Assembly (NCBI GenBank): GCA_964019135.1 | Contig: OZ025265.1 | Location: forward strand, 19,691,143 to 19,755,142 | Direction of reading: 5' to 3' | Length of the DNA stretch: 64,000 bases | Origin: Arenicola marina | Taxonomy: Eukaryota; Annelida; Polychaeta; Arenicolidae | The notes under the pieces: generated by a model | What the model was told of the DNA's origin: nothing | The model's input: the letters and a program-made list of their open reading frames with translations, nothing else | Databases searched by the model: none | Translations under genes and position numbers: made by a program | Shown here: positions 21,475 to 32,800 of the stretch, piece by piece | Numbering within the stretch: the first letter of the stretch is position 1 | Layout of the letters: every line of letters starts with the position of its first letter

Positions 21475-24400
21475 TGCTGTTAATTCATTGTTTGGCGAAT
21501 ATGATTGCTTGCTGGTGTGAAGATTGTTGGCAATTTGGCCTAGATATGGTCAGACTTCTTGTATTGAAAATGTGGATGTCCTTCTCAATTGTACCTTGCT
21601 ATTTCACGCAGATTATGTTTTTTTTATAAAACGTAATACCTGCTGTCTATATTAAATTTATGCTATGTTAAATCAGGGTAAACTTGTATGCATGGTCAAG
21701 ATTGTTAGGAGCCAATTCTTTCTTGGCGGGGACAAATGTAACCCATTACTCTGGCCAATTTATTCATATGATCAACGCGATAAGCTGATACCTCTTTTTG
21801 ACGGTTTAATTTCAACTCGCGGTTGAGATCTTGCTGACAAAACGAGAAAATTAAGACGTTGGCCTCGCATATATCTTGGGGAATATATTGCTTCGGTCTA
21901 GATACGTGACACTGCCGGGAAAACAAAAGGAAACCGAACGAGGCAATATTTGTTTAAAACAAAAATACAATACGTTATTTTGTTAATGGGCTCTTACAGA
22001 AATAAAGTAGCGCTTACCTAGAATAAACATTTGAACACAATATTGAAAACTTCAATAAGGGACTAAATTTGCATTTTCTCTTCATTTGAATAAATTTGTG
22101 TGTACCCGGCCAAGGACCTTTCTTAAAATAAGACTGGACTCCGTATATACAGGAAGAATATCATTTCTGCAGGCGCGCAGTGGCAATTTCTTATTAACTG
22201 ACATTGCTACTAGCGTAATAATGTATACATTTAACTCATATACCTCAATGTACTTTATGAAATAATTATGTTTGAGATCGCCGTATGTCCTTGACCCTGC
22301 TGAAGTTCACTGGTCCCGATTGCGGCCTGGACGAAAATGGGGGGAGCAAAAAAATTTCCTAAGGTCAGAACCGATGACATACGTACAGACCGTTCGGTAA
22401 GGATTTAAATCAGACTAATTTATGGTTATTTGTGCTTTGTCAAATGCTGGGTTTGGTTTTTGCATTTTTCTTCTTTTCAATTTTTGCTTCGGCGTTATGT
22501 TAGTGTATTCGTAATGGTCAAGACCTAAGGCATAGATGTGATGATTGCGGCCAGCTCTGCCGGTCTTAGTTAAACTTAGTCCTAAGCACCAATGCCGCAA
22601 AAGAAATCAGAATACTCGTCACATTGCATAAGCTGCAAATCCAGTCTTACGCAAACAGACGGATGGCAACCCACGACAGGTTTTAACACCAGCCTCCAAC
22701 GAGACATCTGTGTAACAGTGGGACACGTACATAAGTCAAATGTATTAAACTCACGACGTGCGACTTAAAAGTTGGCTGAATTCGATAGATTCGACAGAAT
22801 TGCGCAAATGTGATGCTATCTCTTTTAACAGTAAGAAAATTTGTCAGGTGCGGACGGGTCAAAATAAAACAAAGCAAAAGTATACGAAATTACAGATAGC
22901 AGTAAGACAATGTCCAAAGCGGTGCTAGAAATTTAAGGTGTATCCGTACAAAGAATATATAGAACATAATTGTTTGCGACAGTTTTATTTCAAACAAAGG
23001 AAAATCAAGCAACAAATTCCCTTCGTTAGAAATGCATTGCTATTATACAAAGACTTGATAATGTGAAAACGTGACTTCTGCAAAAGTCAGTTTCTGAATT
23101 CTGCGGGGACAAGTGCAGGGCTGGAGCTTGGAGGACTGGGATTACGACTTTCTATATATGACCCAGCCTCACGGCAGTCCGAGCGTTCCAAAAGAGCTTC
23201 ATTACTGTTTTCCAATCACACCATAGTAAGCGAAGTGAAACGGGTTTCGAAGTAACCACAATAGTTTTAACTGTTGTCACCCATAATATAAACCAGCGCT
23301 CGTGTCTCACAATAAAGCGTGTAAAGGATCGTTACAAAATATATCAAAAACAGTGGCTGGGAAGGGGCGGTTATCAAATCGATGGAACGATATTTTTCAA
23401 AGTCAGATTTAGAAGCCTCGAAGATGAAACCAAACAGGCCCGTCGAAGAAATTACAATGTATTTACAGTGCTGCATTCCTATCGTTCATGACCAGTCACC
23501 CCAAATACTTTGTTGTAAAACCAAAACGATGGACTTACACTGTAACGGTCACATACGCCGAACATGCACCTGGTGGGAAGGGATAAACCAATATCACAAA
23601 AGAACACAGGAACAACGTATTATCGCCCACGACAGGACACCTGGCATTGGCCTCGGAGAACTTCCCTAGTGGCTCAATGAAAATAGTAAGAGCTGGACTT
23701 ACAGTACTTAGAGACGAGGTTCCTTGTGTGTATTCCGCCACATAGCGTCCCTTATGAGAACTGTTCCCACAAACAGGTGAAAACAGTAAACTACTCTAGT
23801 CGGTTAAGTCTGAACATCTCCCCCAAGAAAAATATAATTTTTCGTTAGCACCTTGGCGGCGTTGAGCTACGTCCACGTTGAGAAAGATGGCGCAAAATCT
23901 TGCCTTGGGAAAGGTCCTCTCAATCCCTACCGGATGGGCTGATAGATTGTGGAGGGAATGAAAGTCCGGTCCTCAGCAATTCGATGCTCTGGCAAGATCC
24001 CGGTACAAGCCACCAAGCATCTTCGTTATTTAATTAATTTCTGTAAGACCAAGACCAAGCTTCCAGGAAATCATGGAACTAACTAACTTTACTTCACGAT
24101 GCCCCCTAATGGATTGAAGGGTATACGTCGTAAACGCAATTTCGTCACCCACCTTCTATTTTAAGTCTTTACCCCCCCCCCCCCCCCTCTATGTTTTAAC
24201 TGTGAAGCTTGCTATTTGTTCGTGAAATATGTAGTGTGTGTTTTTCGCATTGGGATCGAGTGTAACAAGGTATAAATCGACGAACACGAAAAACGCATTA
24301 ATTACACATGTAATAACAGGCAGGCATGGCAGAGATCTCTTCATGCACGGCATCCGTACACAGATCCCAGCTCACGCACAGGCGGAATGTCCACACACTC

Positions 24401-25180
24401 TCCGATATAACCTCCGAACCCTTCCGTCAGGGGTCGCTTCCATGCATACTCACCAGGTAAAGGCAGACGCGGTTAGACGACTTTCACTCTCACGCATTCT
24501 TTTCTTCATGTAAATTCATTCAGCACCAAGCAAATTAACAATTCAGCAGTTACAAAGAAAATAGCTCTCATGCTTAGGGGTTGTAACAAACAGGTGGTTG
24601 GATTTCAGATGGCGTTCGCAACAAATATGGTGCTTGGGCCTAAGAAGGGAGGGCGGGGGGGGGGGGGAGAACGGCGAGGTTATGCCATGTGCCGGTACTT
24701 CTATTATCGCCTTCTAAACCAGGCTAAATGCGTTATAATTAAGTGTGGATACACGCTTCCCGTTCACAACCTGACACACATATCTTCACTTTGAGGTGTT
24801 GTTCGCCCGCTATCACTAGGCTTCACGGAGTTCCCACTGTGGCATCAGCGGCGAACAACACTCACTTCGAGCGTCATATTCAAGACCAAGGTCACAGGGG
24901 TCATCGACGCTCGGGAATCTCCATGGGAGAGGGTATTTAAGGATGGAATGGGTTTGGTTGGGGGACGGGTGGCGGGGGGGGGGGGGGGGTGAGAGGGGTT
25001 TCACGTCACTTCATGCCACCTCTCGGTTTGTCCATACGACCACTTGCATTATATCACTGACACCAGTCTTACAAACCACACACCGCGCACCCTGGCGAGT
25101 GATTGGGAGAATCACAGAATTACTCCACCACACATTTCCCCCTTTCGCCCCGCGCTGTAAGGCCACTGCGGTCTGAGGCG
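21475..25180. other. 3.7 kb noncoding interval
   Basis: No family signature or convincing exon was found on either strand. C or G homopolymers lie at 24171-24187, 24655-24667 and 24974-24989. An AAGATGGCG motif occurs at 23884. Open frames of 60-100 codons overlap each other and look random. Confidence 0.4.
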
Positions 25181-25189
25181 GTCTGAGGC

Positions 25190-25520
25190 GCGCAGCAAAC
25201 GGCGGGCGCCATCGTAATCACGTGATCTTGAAGTCACGTGGTCGATCGGGCGGTCGGTCGGTCCGTCCGTCCGTCGGGTCACGTGACGCTGGCGCGAGAT
25301 CTCCTTGCCCGAGTCACGAGAGTTGACGCAGCTGCTACGACACGATACCGGCCTTTTCACTTCACCGCACGTACACACACTCCGTACCCGGCAACGCACA
25401 CACCAGCCGACCACAGTTCATGCATCCTTCGCCACCTCGCGTACACAAACTTGTCAATCGTCATCGGAGGCACCCCTCGCGCACGCAGCATGCTCATGCG
25501 CATGCGCAGGGCATGGCAGC
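25190..25520. promoter_or_regulatory. CpG-rich promoter-like region with E-boxes and an NRF1 palindrome
   Basis: Three TCACGTG E-boxes occur at 25218-25225, 25234-25241 and 25278-25287; the last is the ten-base palindrome GTCACGTGAC. A perfect NRF1 palindrome TGCGCATGCGCA sits at 25497-25508. GGCGCCATC lies at 25204. This density of TATA-less promoter motifs suggests an active start site, but no first exon was identified on either strand. Confidence 0.45.
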
Positions 25521-25739
25521 GGGACGCCCCCAAGTGGCTACAGAGTCAAAAGCTCTTGTGTTTTCAGTCTTCTTGTATGTGTGTGTGTGTGTTTGTTGTA
25601 AGGCTTTGAACCTGGTTGCCATGGGAGCCTGGCGATGACGTCACTGCGCGTCCGCAGGCACACTTCCGGCAAGCCTCTCTGAAATAAAAGAATCACAGGT
25701 CAAAATACATGGAATCACGCAATACGCAGCGAATACAGG

Positions 25740-26040
25740 GGGTGGGCAAGGGGTTTTTCCGTTCCTCGGAAACGGGGTTTTCATTTCACCGTGAACCGGG
25801 AATGAGGCAAATAATTCTTCGTGAACTGGGAATGGGGTATTAGCCGACCGTCGCGAACAAGGATTTTCATTAACCATGAACTGGGAATTTTAATATTAAA
25901 TAACCGTGAATCAGAAAATCGCTAATTTATATCATGTATCCGCTCTTCCTATGTATACTGGGAGTTATCCTTTTTAATTCATCGAAACCTGAGCATAACG
26001 ATATGTGTTCTTCGTGATCTTGGAACACGACCCCTCCTTG
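25740..26040. repeat. Interspersed repeat (matches 59620-59860)
   Basis: Shared blocks in the same order and orientation include aataattctt, gccgaccgtcg, gaggattttcat or aaggattttcat, cgtgaactg, gaaaatcg or gaaatcgg, atcatgtatcc, and tgtgttctt. Divergence is high, so both copies are old. A C-rich run follows at 26038-26070. Confidence 0.6.
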
Positions 26041-26601
26041 CCCCCTCCCCCCCCCCCGCCCCCACCCCAATACATTGAAGCGACAAGGTTTTAGCATTCA
26101 GTCTAACATATGGCATCAAAGGCACATTGGCCACTCATCGTCTTACTCAAAGGGACGGACGCCAGGACTTGTACACCATTGAACTTCAGGAAGTAAATGA
26201 GTAGACACAAAGCAAACACGAAACACGGTATTTCGTGCAAGTCAGTGCTTTTGGCTTTGAGTGTGGTTCGCACGGTATTGGCCCCGCTTTTACATCCACA
26301 AGAACTCATCCATACAGTAGAATGGGCTTGAATGGGGAGTACGAAGTACGAAGAGGGGGGGGGGGGGACATATGATTGAATCAGCTGGGACAGAAAAAGT
26401 GGTAAGGAATACTGGAGCGGCGTCCATGACTTCAAGGCTGAGTCCCACATGCATACAACAGTCGCATCGCAACCGAACCTTGAGATAATAATAAGAATGC
26501 TATAATAATAGAATAAAGACAGTGATGGCATTCAAATTCCAAAGAAACGCATTCGCGCACACAATAATAATAATAATAATAATATCGTAGGGTAATGATG
26601 T

Positions 26602-26839
26602 TCAATTCCAAAGCATCACTTCATGCATACAAAAACCGGTCTGAGCGATAATAGGGCGCCGTGGTTCGCATACTGACCACGAGGAGGCGTTCTTCATCTT
26701 GCGGATCTCGCGCGTGGCCCACGTGGCCAGCATCTTGGTTTTGTTGATCTTGGAGCGACGTCCCTTGGTGATCAGGTTGCTGACTGGCTCCTTCTCCAGC
26801 AGAGCCAAGATAGCGGTGCCGAACGCCGTGCAGAGGTCA
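26602..26839 (-). CDS. KPNB1: KPNB1 last coding exon with C-terminal extension
   Basis: It encodes [20 protein letters not shown], then [20 protein letters not shown] and RKMKN, matching the end of human importin beta-1 (...ATKELRKLKNQA). Where human stops, this frame runs on for about 28 residues ([18 protein letters not shown]...) to a TGA at 26602. A possible donor TCGTG|GTCAGT lies just after KMKNASS, so the true protein may end through a small further exon. No AATAAA was found close downstream on this strand. Confidence 0.85.
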
Positions 26840-29800
26840 CTGAAGATCGAGTGGAAGGCGGGGATGAAAAGGGTGTTAGGAGAGATATGCAATGTTATAT
26901 TTTTTTTTTTCTTATAAATAATACAGTACAAGAATCAAAAGATAATTATACACATAGAAGATGGACCAGTGATTGCGCACTTCCAAACATGCCATTTCGG
27001 TATTTTCTACATATGCATTAGTATCAAACTTCTACCAGACAGATGCCTTTATGTATGACAGCTATATTGGCGTCTACATTGTAAAAATCTAAGTGATCTA
27101 ACCTTTTTTTCACTCAGTGCTAAATCACTGGTCCGAATACGCATAACTGTGTAATAACGTTATGTTATAACAAAAATATTTTGATCACAGAATACGATCG
27201 GTGTCACGATTAGTCAAAACTCGATTTTACTATCAGTTAGTAGGGACATTGTGCCACACTCGTTATTAGCAAATTTCAATATAAACTACATACATTTTAG
27301 TTCACTCTAAGAGTTTCATCTATTTCTCACCAGAAATGTCCATTCTATTTCTATCCGATGCTGCCCAGAAGATCATATGCTATCTCAGCCTTTTATCAGT
27401 GCTACATAAGCAATTTCTCAGTAGAAATTTCAGTCTATTTCCCCCCAGAAGTTTCATTCTATTCTATCCGATGCCACTCAGCTGCTCACGTTATCTCACC
27501 CTTTTCGATTGCACGTTATTCCGCGCACTACGAATGAGGATCTCTCACCAAAAGCAGAAGCTGAACTGTGGCCTCACGTGCATAGGTTAGCCGGCTACGA
27601 TGCTTACTCGAATAAGATCGCCCATCCTTTACATGATAACTTTAGCCGACTAAGCCCCGTAGTCAGCTAAACTACGTTCGTGCAATCAGCCACTGGTTAT
27701 ATAATGACTGCATTGGCCTATGCTCTCAGAGGCGGATTTTACGAACGCATTTAGCTAGTCCGCTAACGTTAACACGCCCAATTCTATTCGACTAAGCCCG
27801 TAGCCGGCTAAACTATGTATGTGAAATAGGCCACAGCTGGCGACGGCTGCACCATGTGTGTCTCACCCAATCAGGCCGCAGCTGGCGGCGATGACGGCGT
27901 CGTTGATGTCGTTGTCTTGCGCCAGGTGTTCCACGAACTGCAGCATGTGTGGCACGTGGGGCTGGACGATCTGCACGTCTGTAACGCACGACACAAGGAG
28001 CCATAAGGGACCGCGTCATACAGGGCGTTCCCATCGACATTCAAGCGAATTGAAGGGATGAAGCTATTGATGTTCTAGACCAACTATGTGCACAGATGGG
28101 CTAAACCGGGACCAGGCTGGAATGGTGGAGAGACCATTGAGGGTTTTCTCGGTATATTTCTAAATTTGCTTTTATCCTTTTTCCCGGTAATTACCGATGG
28201 ATTACATAAAACACGCCTAATATCTGATGGCCTGTACTGTGCATAATAAATTATGCCAATATTCAAATTAATTCACATATTAACATAATTTAATATACAA
28301 ATTATGTAATATAAATGAGTGATTTCCATATACATCTAGAACTTTTTTTCCCCGGTCTCGAATGGCGAGCTTGGCAGGCGACCTTGGCAGGTGACCTTGG
28401 CAGGTGACCTCGGCAGGTGACCTTGGCAGGTGACCTTGGCAGGTGACCTTGGCAGGTGACCTTCGCAGGTGACCTTGGCAGGACTCGACTACCCACCAGG
28501 CGAGGTGTCGTTGTCTCCCTTCAGGCCTTGCACGATGCCGGTGTAGGCCTCCAGGCACCCCTCGCGCAGCTCATTCAAGTAATCCACCATGTCGTAGTCA
28601 CTCTGAAACAAGCAGGGGGAGAACATGTTGGTGAACTGGCAAGTAATCCACCATGTCGTAGTCACTCTGAAACAAGCAGGAGGAGAACATGTTGGTGAAC
28701 TGGCAAGTAATCCACCATGTCGTAGTCACTCTGAAACAAGCAGGGGGAGAACATGTTGGTGAACTGGCAAGTAATCCACCATGTCGTAGTCACTCTGAAA
28801 CAAGCAGGGGGAGAACATGTTGGTGAACTGGCAAGTAATCCACCATGTCGTAGTCACTCTGAAACAAGCAGGAGGAGAACATGTTGGTGAACTGGCAAGT
28901 AATCCACCATGTCGTAGTCACTCTGAAACAAGCAGGAGGAGAACATGTTGGTGAACTGGCAAGTAATCCACCATGTCGTAGTCACTCTGAAACAAGCAGG
29001 AGGAGAACATGTTGGTGAACTGGCAAGTAATCCACCATGTCGTAGTCACTCTGAAACAAGCAGGGGGAGAACATGTTGGTGAACTGGCAAGTAATCCACC
29101 ATGTCGTAGTCACTCTGAAACAAGCAGGGGGAGAACATGTTGGTGAACTGGCAAGTAATCCACCATGTCGTAGTCACTCTGAAACAAGCAGGAGGAGAAC
29201 ATGTTGGTGAACTGGCAAGTAATCCACCATGTCGTAGTCACTCTGAAACAAGCAGGGGGAGAACATGTTGGTGAACTGGCAAGTAATCCACCATGTCGTA
29301 GTCACTCTGAAACAAGCAGGGGGAGAACATGGTGGTGAACTGGCAAGTAATCCACCATGTCGTAGTCACTCTGAAACAAGCAGGAGGAGAACATGTTGGT
29401 GAACTGGCAAGTAATCCACCATGTCGTAGTCACTCTGAAACAAGCAGGGGGAGAACATGTTGGTGAACTGGCAAGTAATCCACCATGTCGTAGTCACTCT
29501 GAAACAAGCAGGGGGAGAACATGGTGGTGAACTGGCAAGTAATCCACCATGTCGTAGTCACTCTGAAACAAGCAGGAGGAGAACATGGTGGTGAACTGGC
29601 AAGTAATACACCATGTCGTAGTCACTCTGAAACAAGCAGGGGGAGAACATGTTGGTGAACTGGCAAGTAATCCACCATGTCGTAGTCACTCTGAAACAAG
29701 CAGGAGGAGAACATGTTGGTGAACTGGCAAGTAATCCACCATGTCGTAGTCACTCTGAAACAAGCAGGGGGAGAACATGTTGGTGAACTGGCAAGTAATC

Positions 29801-32800
29801 CACCATGTCGTAGTCACTCTGAAACAAGCAGGAGGAGAACATGGTGGTGAACTGGCAAGTAATACACCATGTCGTAGTCACTCTGAAACAAGCAGGGGGA
29901 GAACATGTTGGTGAACTGGCAAGTAATCCACCATGTCGTAGTCACTCTGAAACAAGCAGGGGGAGAACATGTTGGTGAACTGGCAAGTAATCCACCATGT
30001 CGTAGTCACTCTGAAACAAGCAGGGGGAGAACATGTTGGTGAACTGGCAAGTAATCCACCATGTCGTAGTCACTCTGAAACAAGCAGGAGGAGAACATGT
30101 TGGTGAACTGGCAAGTAATCCACCATGTCGTAGTCACTCTGAAACAAGCAGGAGGAGAACATGGTGGTGAACTGGCAAGTAATCCACCATGTCGTAGTCA
30201 CTCTGAAACAAGCAGGGGGAGAACATGTTGGTGAACTGGCAAGTAATCCACCATGTCGTAGTCACTCTGAAACAAGCAGGAGGAGAACATGTTGGTGAAC
30301 TGGCAAGTAATCCACCATGTCGTAGTCACTCTGAAACAAGCAGGGGGAGAACATGTTGGTGAACTGGCAAGTAATCCACCATGTCGTAGTCACTCTGAAA
30401 CAAGCAGGGGGAGAACATGGTGGTGAACTGGCAAGTAATCCACCATGTCGTAGTCACTCTGAAACAAGCAGGAGGAGAACATGGTGGTGAACTGGCAAGT
30501 AATCCACCATGTCGTAGTCACTCTGAAACAAGCAGGGGGAGAACATGTTGGTGAACTGGCAAGTAATCCACCATGTCGTAGTCACTCTGAAACAAGCAGG
30601 AGGAGAACATGTTGGTGAACTGGCAAGTAATACACCATGTCGTAGTCACTCTGAAACAAGCAGGGGGAGAACATGTTGGTGAACTGGCAAGTAATCCACC
30701 ATGTCGTAGTCACTCTGAAACAAGCAGGAGGAGAACATGTTGGTGAACTGGCAAGTAATCCACCATGTCGTAGTCAGTCTGAAACAAGCAGGGGGAGAAC
30801 ATGTTGGTGAACTGGCAAGTAATCCACCATGTTGTAGTCACTCTGAAACAAGCAGGGGGAGAACATGGTGGTGAACTGGCAAGTAATCCACCATGTCGTA
30901 GTCACTCTCAAACAAGCAGGAGGAGAACATGGTGGTGAACTGGCAAGTAATACACCATGTCGTAGTCACTCTGAAACAAGCAGGGGGAGAACATGTTGGT
31001 GAACTGGCAAGTAATCCACCATGTCGTAGTCACTCTGAAACAAGCAGGAGGAGAACATGTTGGTGAACTGGCAAGTAATCCACCATGTCGTAGTCACTCT
31101 GAAACAAGCAGGGGGAGAACATGTTGGTGAACTGGCATGTAATCCACCATGTCGTAGTCACTCTGAAACAAGCAGGGGGAGAACATGGTGGTGAACTGGC
31201 AAGTAATCCACCATGTCGTAGTCACTCTGAAACAAGCAGGAGGAGAACATGGTGGTGAACTGGCAAGTAATACACCATGTCGTAGTCACTCTGAAACAAG
31301 CAGGGGGAGAACATGTTGGTGAACTGGCAAGTAATCCACCATGTCGTAGTCACTCTGAAACAAGCAGGGGGAGAACATAGTGGTGAACTGGCAAGTAATC
31401 CACCATGTCGTAGTCACTCTGAAACAAGCAGGGGGAGAACATGTCGGTGAACTGGCAAGTAATCCACCATGTCGTAGTCACTCTGAAACAAGCAGGGGGA
31501 GAACATGTTGGTGAACTGGCAAGTAATCCACCATGTCGTAGTCACTCTGAAACAAGCAGGAGGAGAACATGTTGGTGAACTGGCAAGTAATCCACCATGT
31601 CGTAGTCACTCTGAAACAAGCAGGAGGAGAACATGTTGGTGAACTGGCAAGTAATCCACCATGTCGTAGTCACTCTGAAACAAGCAGGAGGAGAACATGT
31701 TGGTGAACTGGCAAGTAATCCACCATGTCGTAGTCACTCTGAAACAAGCAGGGGGAGAACATGTTGGTGAACTGGCAAGTAATCCACCATGTCGTAGTCA
31801 CTCTGAAACAAGCAGGAGGAGAACATGTTGGTGAACTGGCAAGTAATCCACCATGTCGTAGTCACTCTGAAACAAGCAGGAGGAGAACATGTTGGTGAAC
31901 TGGCAAGTAATCCACCATGTCGTAGTCACTCTGAAACAAGCAGGAGGAGAACATGTTGGTGAACTGGCAAGTAATCCACCATGTCGTAGTCACTCTGAAA
32001 CAAGCAGGAGGAGAACATGGTGGTGAACTGGCAAGTAATCCACCATGTCGTAGTCACTCTGAAACAAGCAGGAGGAGAACATGTTGGTGAACTGGCAAGT
32101 AATCCACCATGTCGTAGTCACTCTGAAACAAGCAGGGGGAGAACATGTTGGTGAACAGGCAAGTAATCCACCATGTCGTAGTCACTCTGAAACAAGCAGG
32201 AGGAGAACATGTTGGTGAACTGGCAAGTAATCCACCATGTCGTAGTCACTCTGAAACAAGCAGGAGGAAAACATGTTGGTGAACTGGCAAGTGATCCACC
32301 ATGTCGTAGTCACTCTGAAACAAGCAGGAGGAGAACATGTTGGTGAACTGGCAAGTAATCCACCATGTCGTAGTCACTCTGAAACAAGCAGGAGGAGAAC
32401 ATGTTGGTGAACTGGCAAGTAATCCACCATGTCGTAGTCACTCTGAAACAAGCAGGAGGAGAACATGTTGGTGAACTGGCAAGTAATCCACCATGTCGTA
32501 GTCACTCTGAAACAAGCAGGGGGAGAACATGTTGGTGAACTGGCAAGTAATCCACCATGTCGTAGTCACTCTGAAACAAGCAGGGGGAGAACATGTTGGC
32601 GAACTGGCAAGTAATCCATCATGTCGTAGTCACTCTGAAACAAGCAGGAGGAGAACATGTTGGGGAACTGGCAAGTAATCCACCATGTCGTAGTCACTCT
32701 GAAACAAGCAGGAGGAGAACATGTTGGTGAACTGGCAAGTAATCCACCATGTCGTAGTCACTCTGAAACAAGCAGGGGGAGAACATGTTGGTGAACTGGC

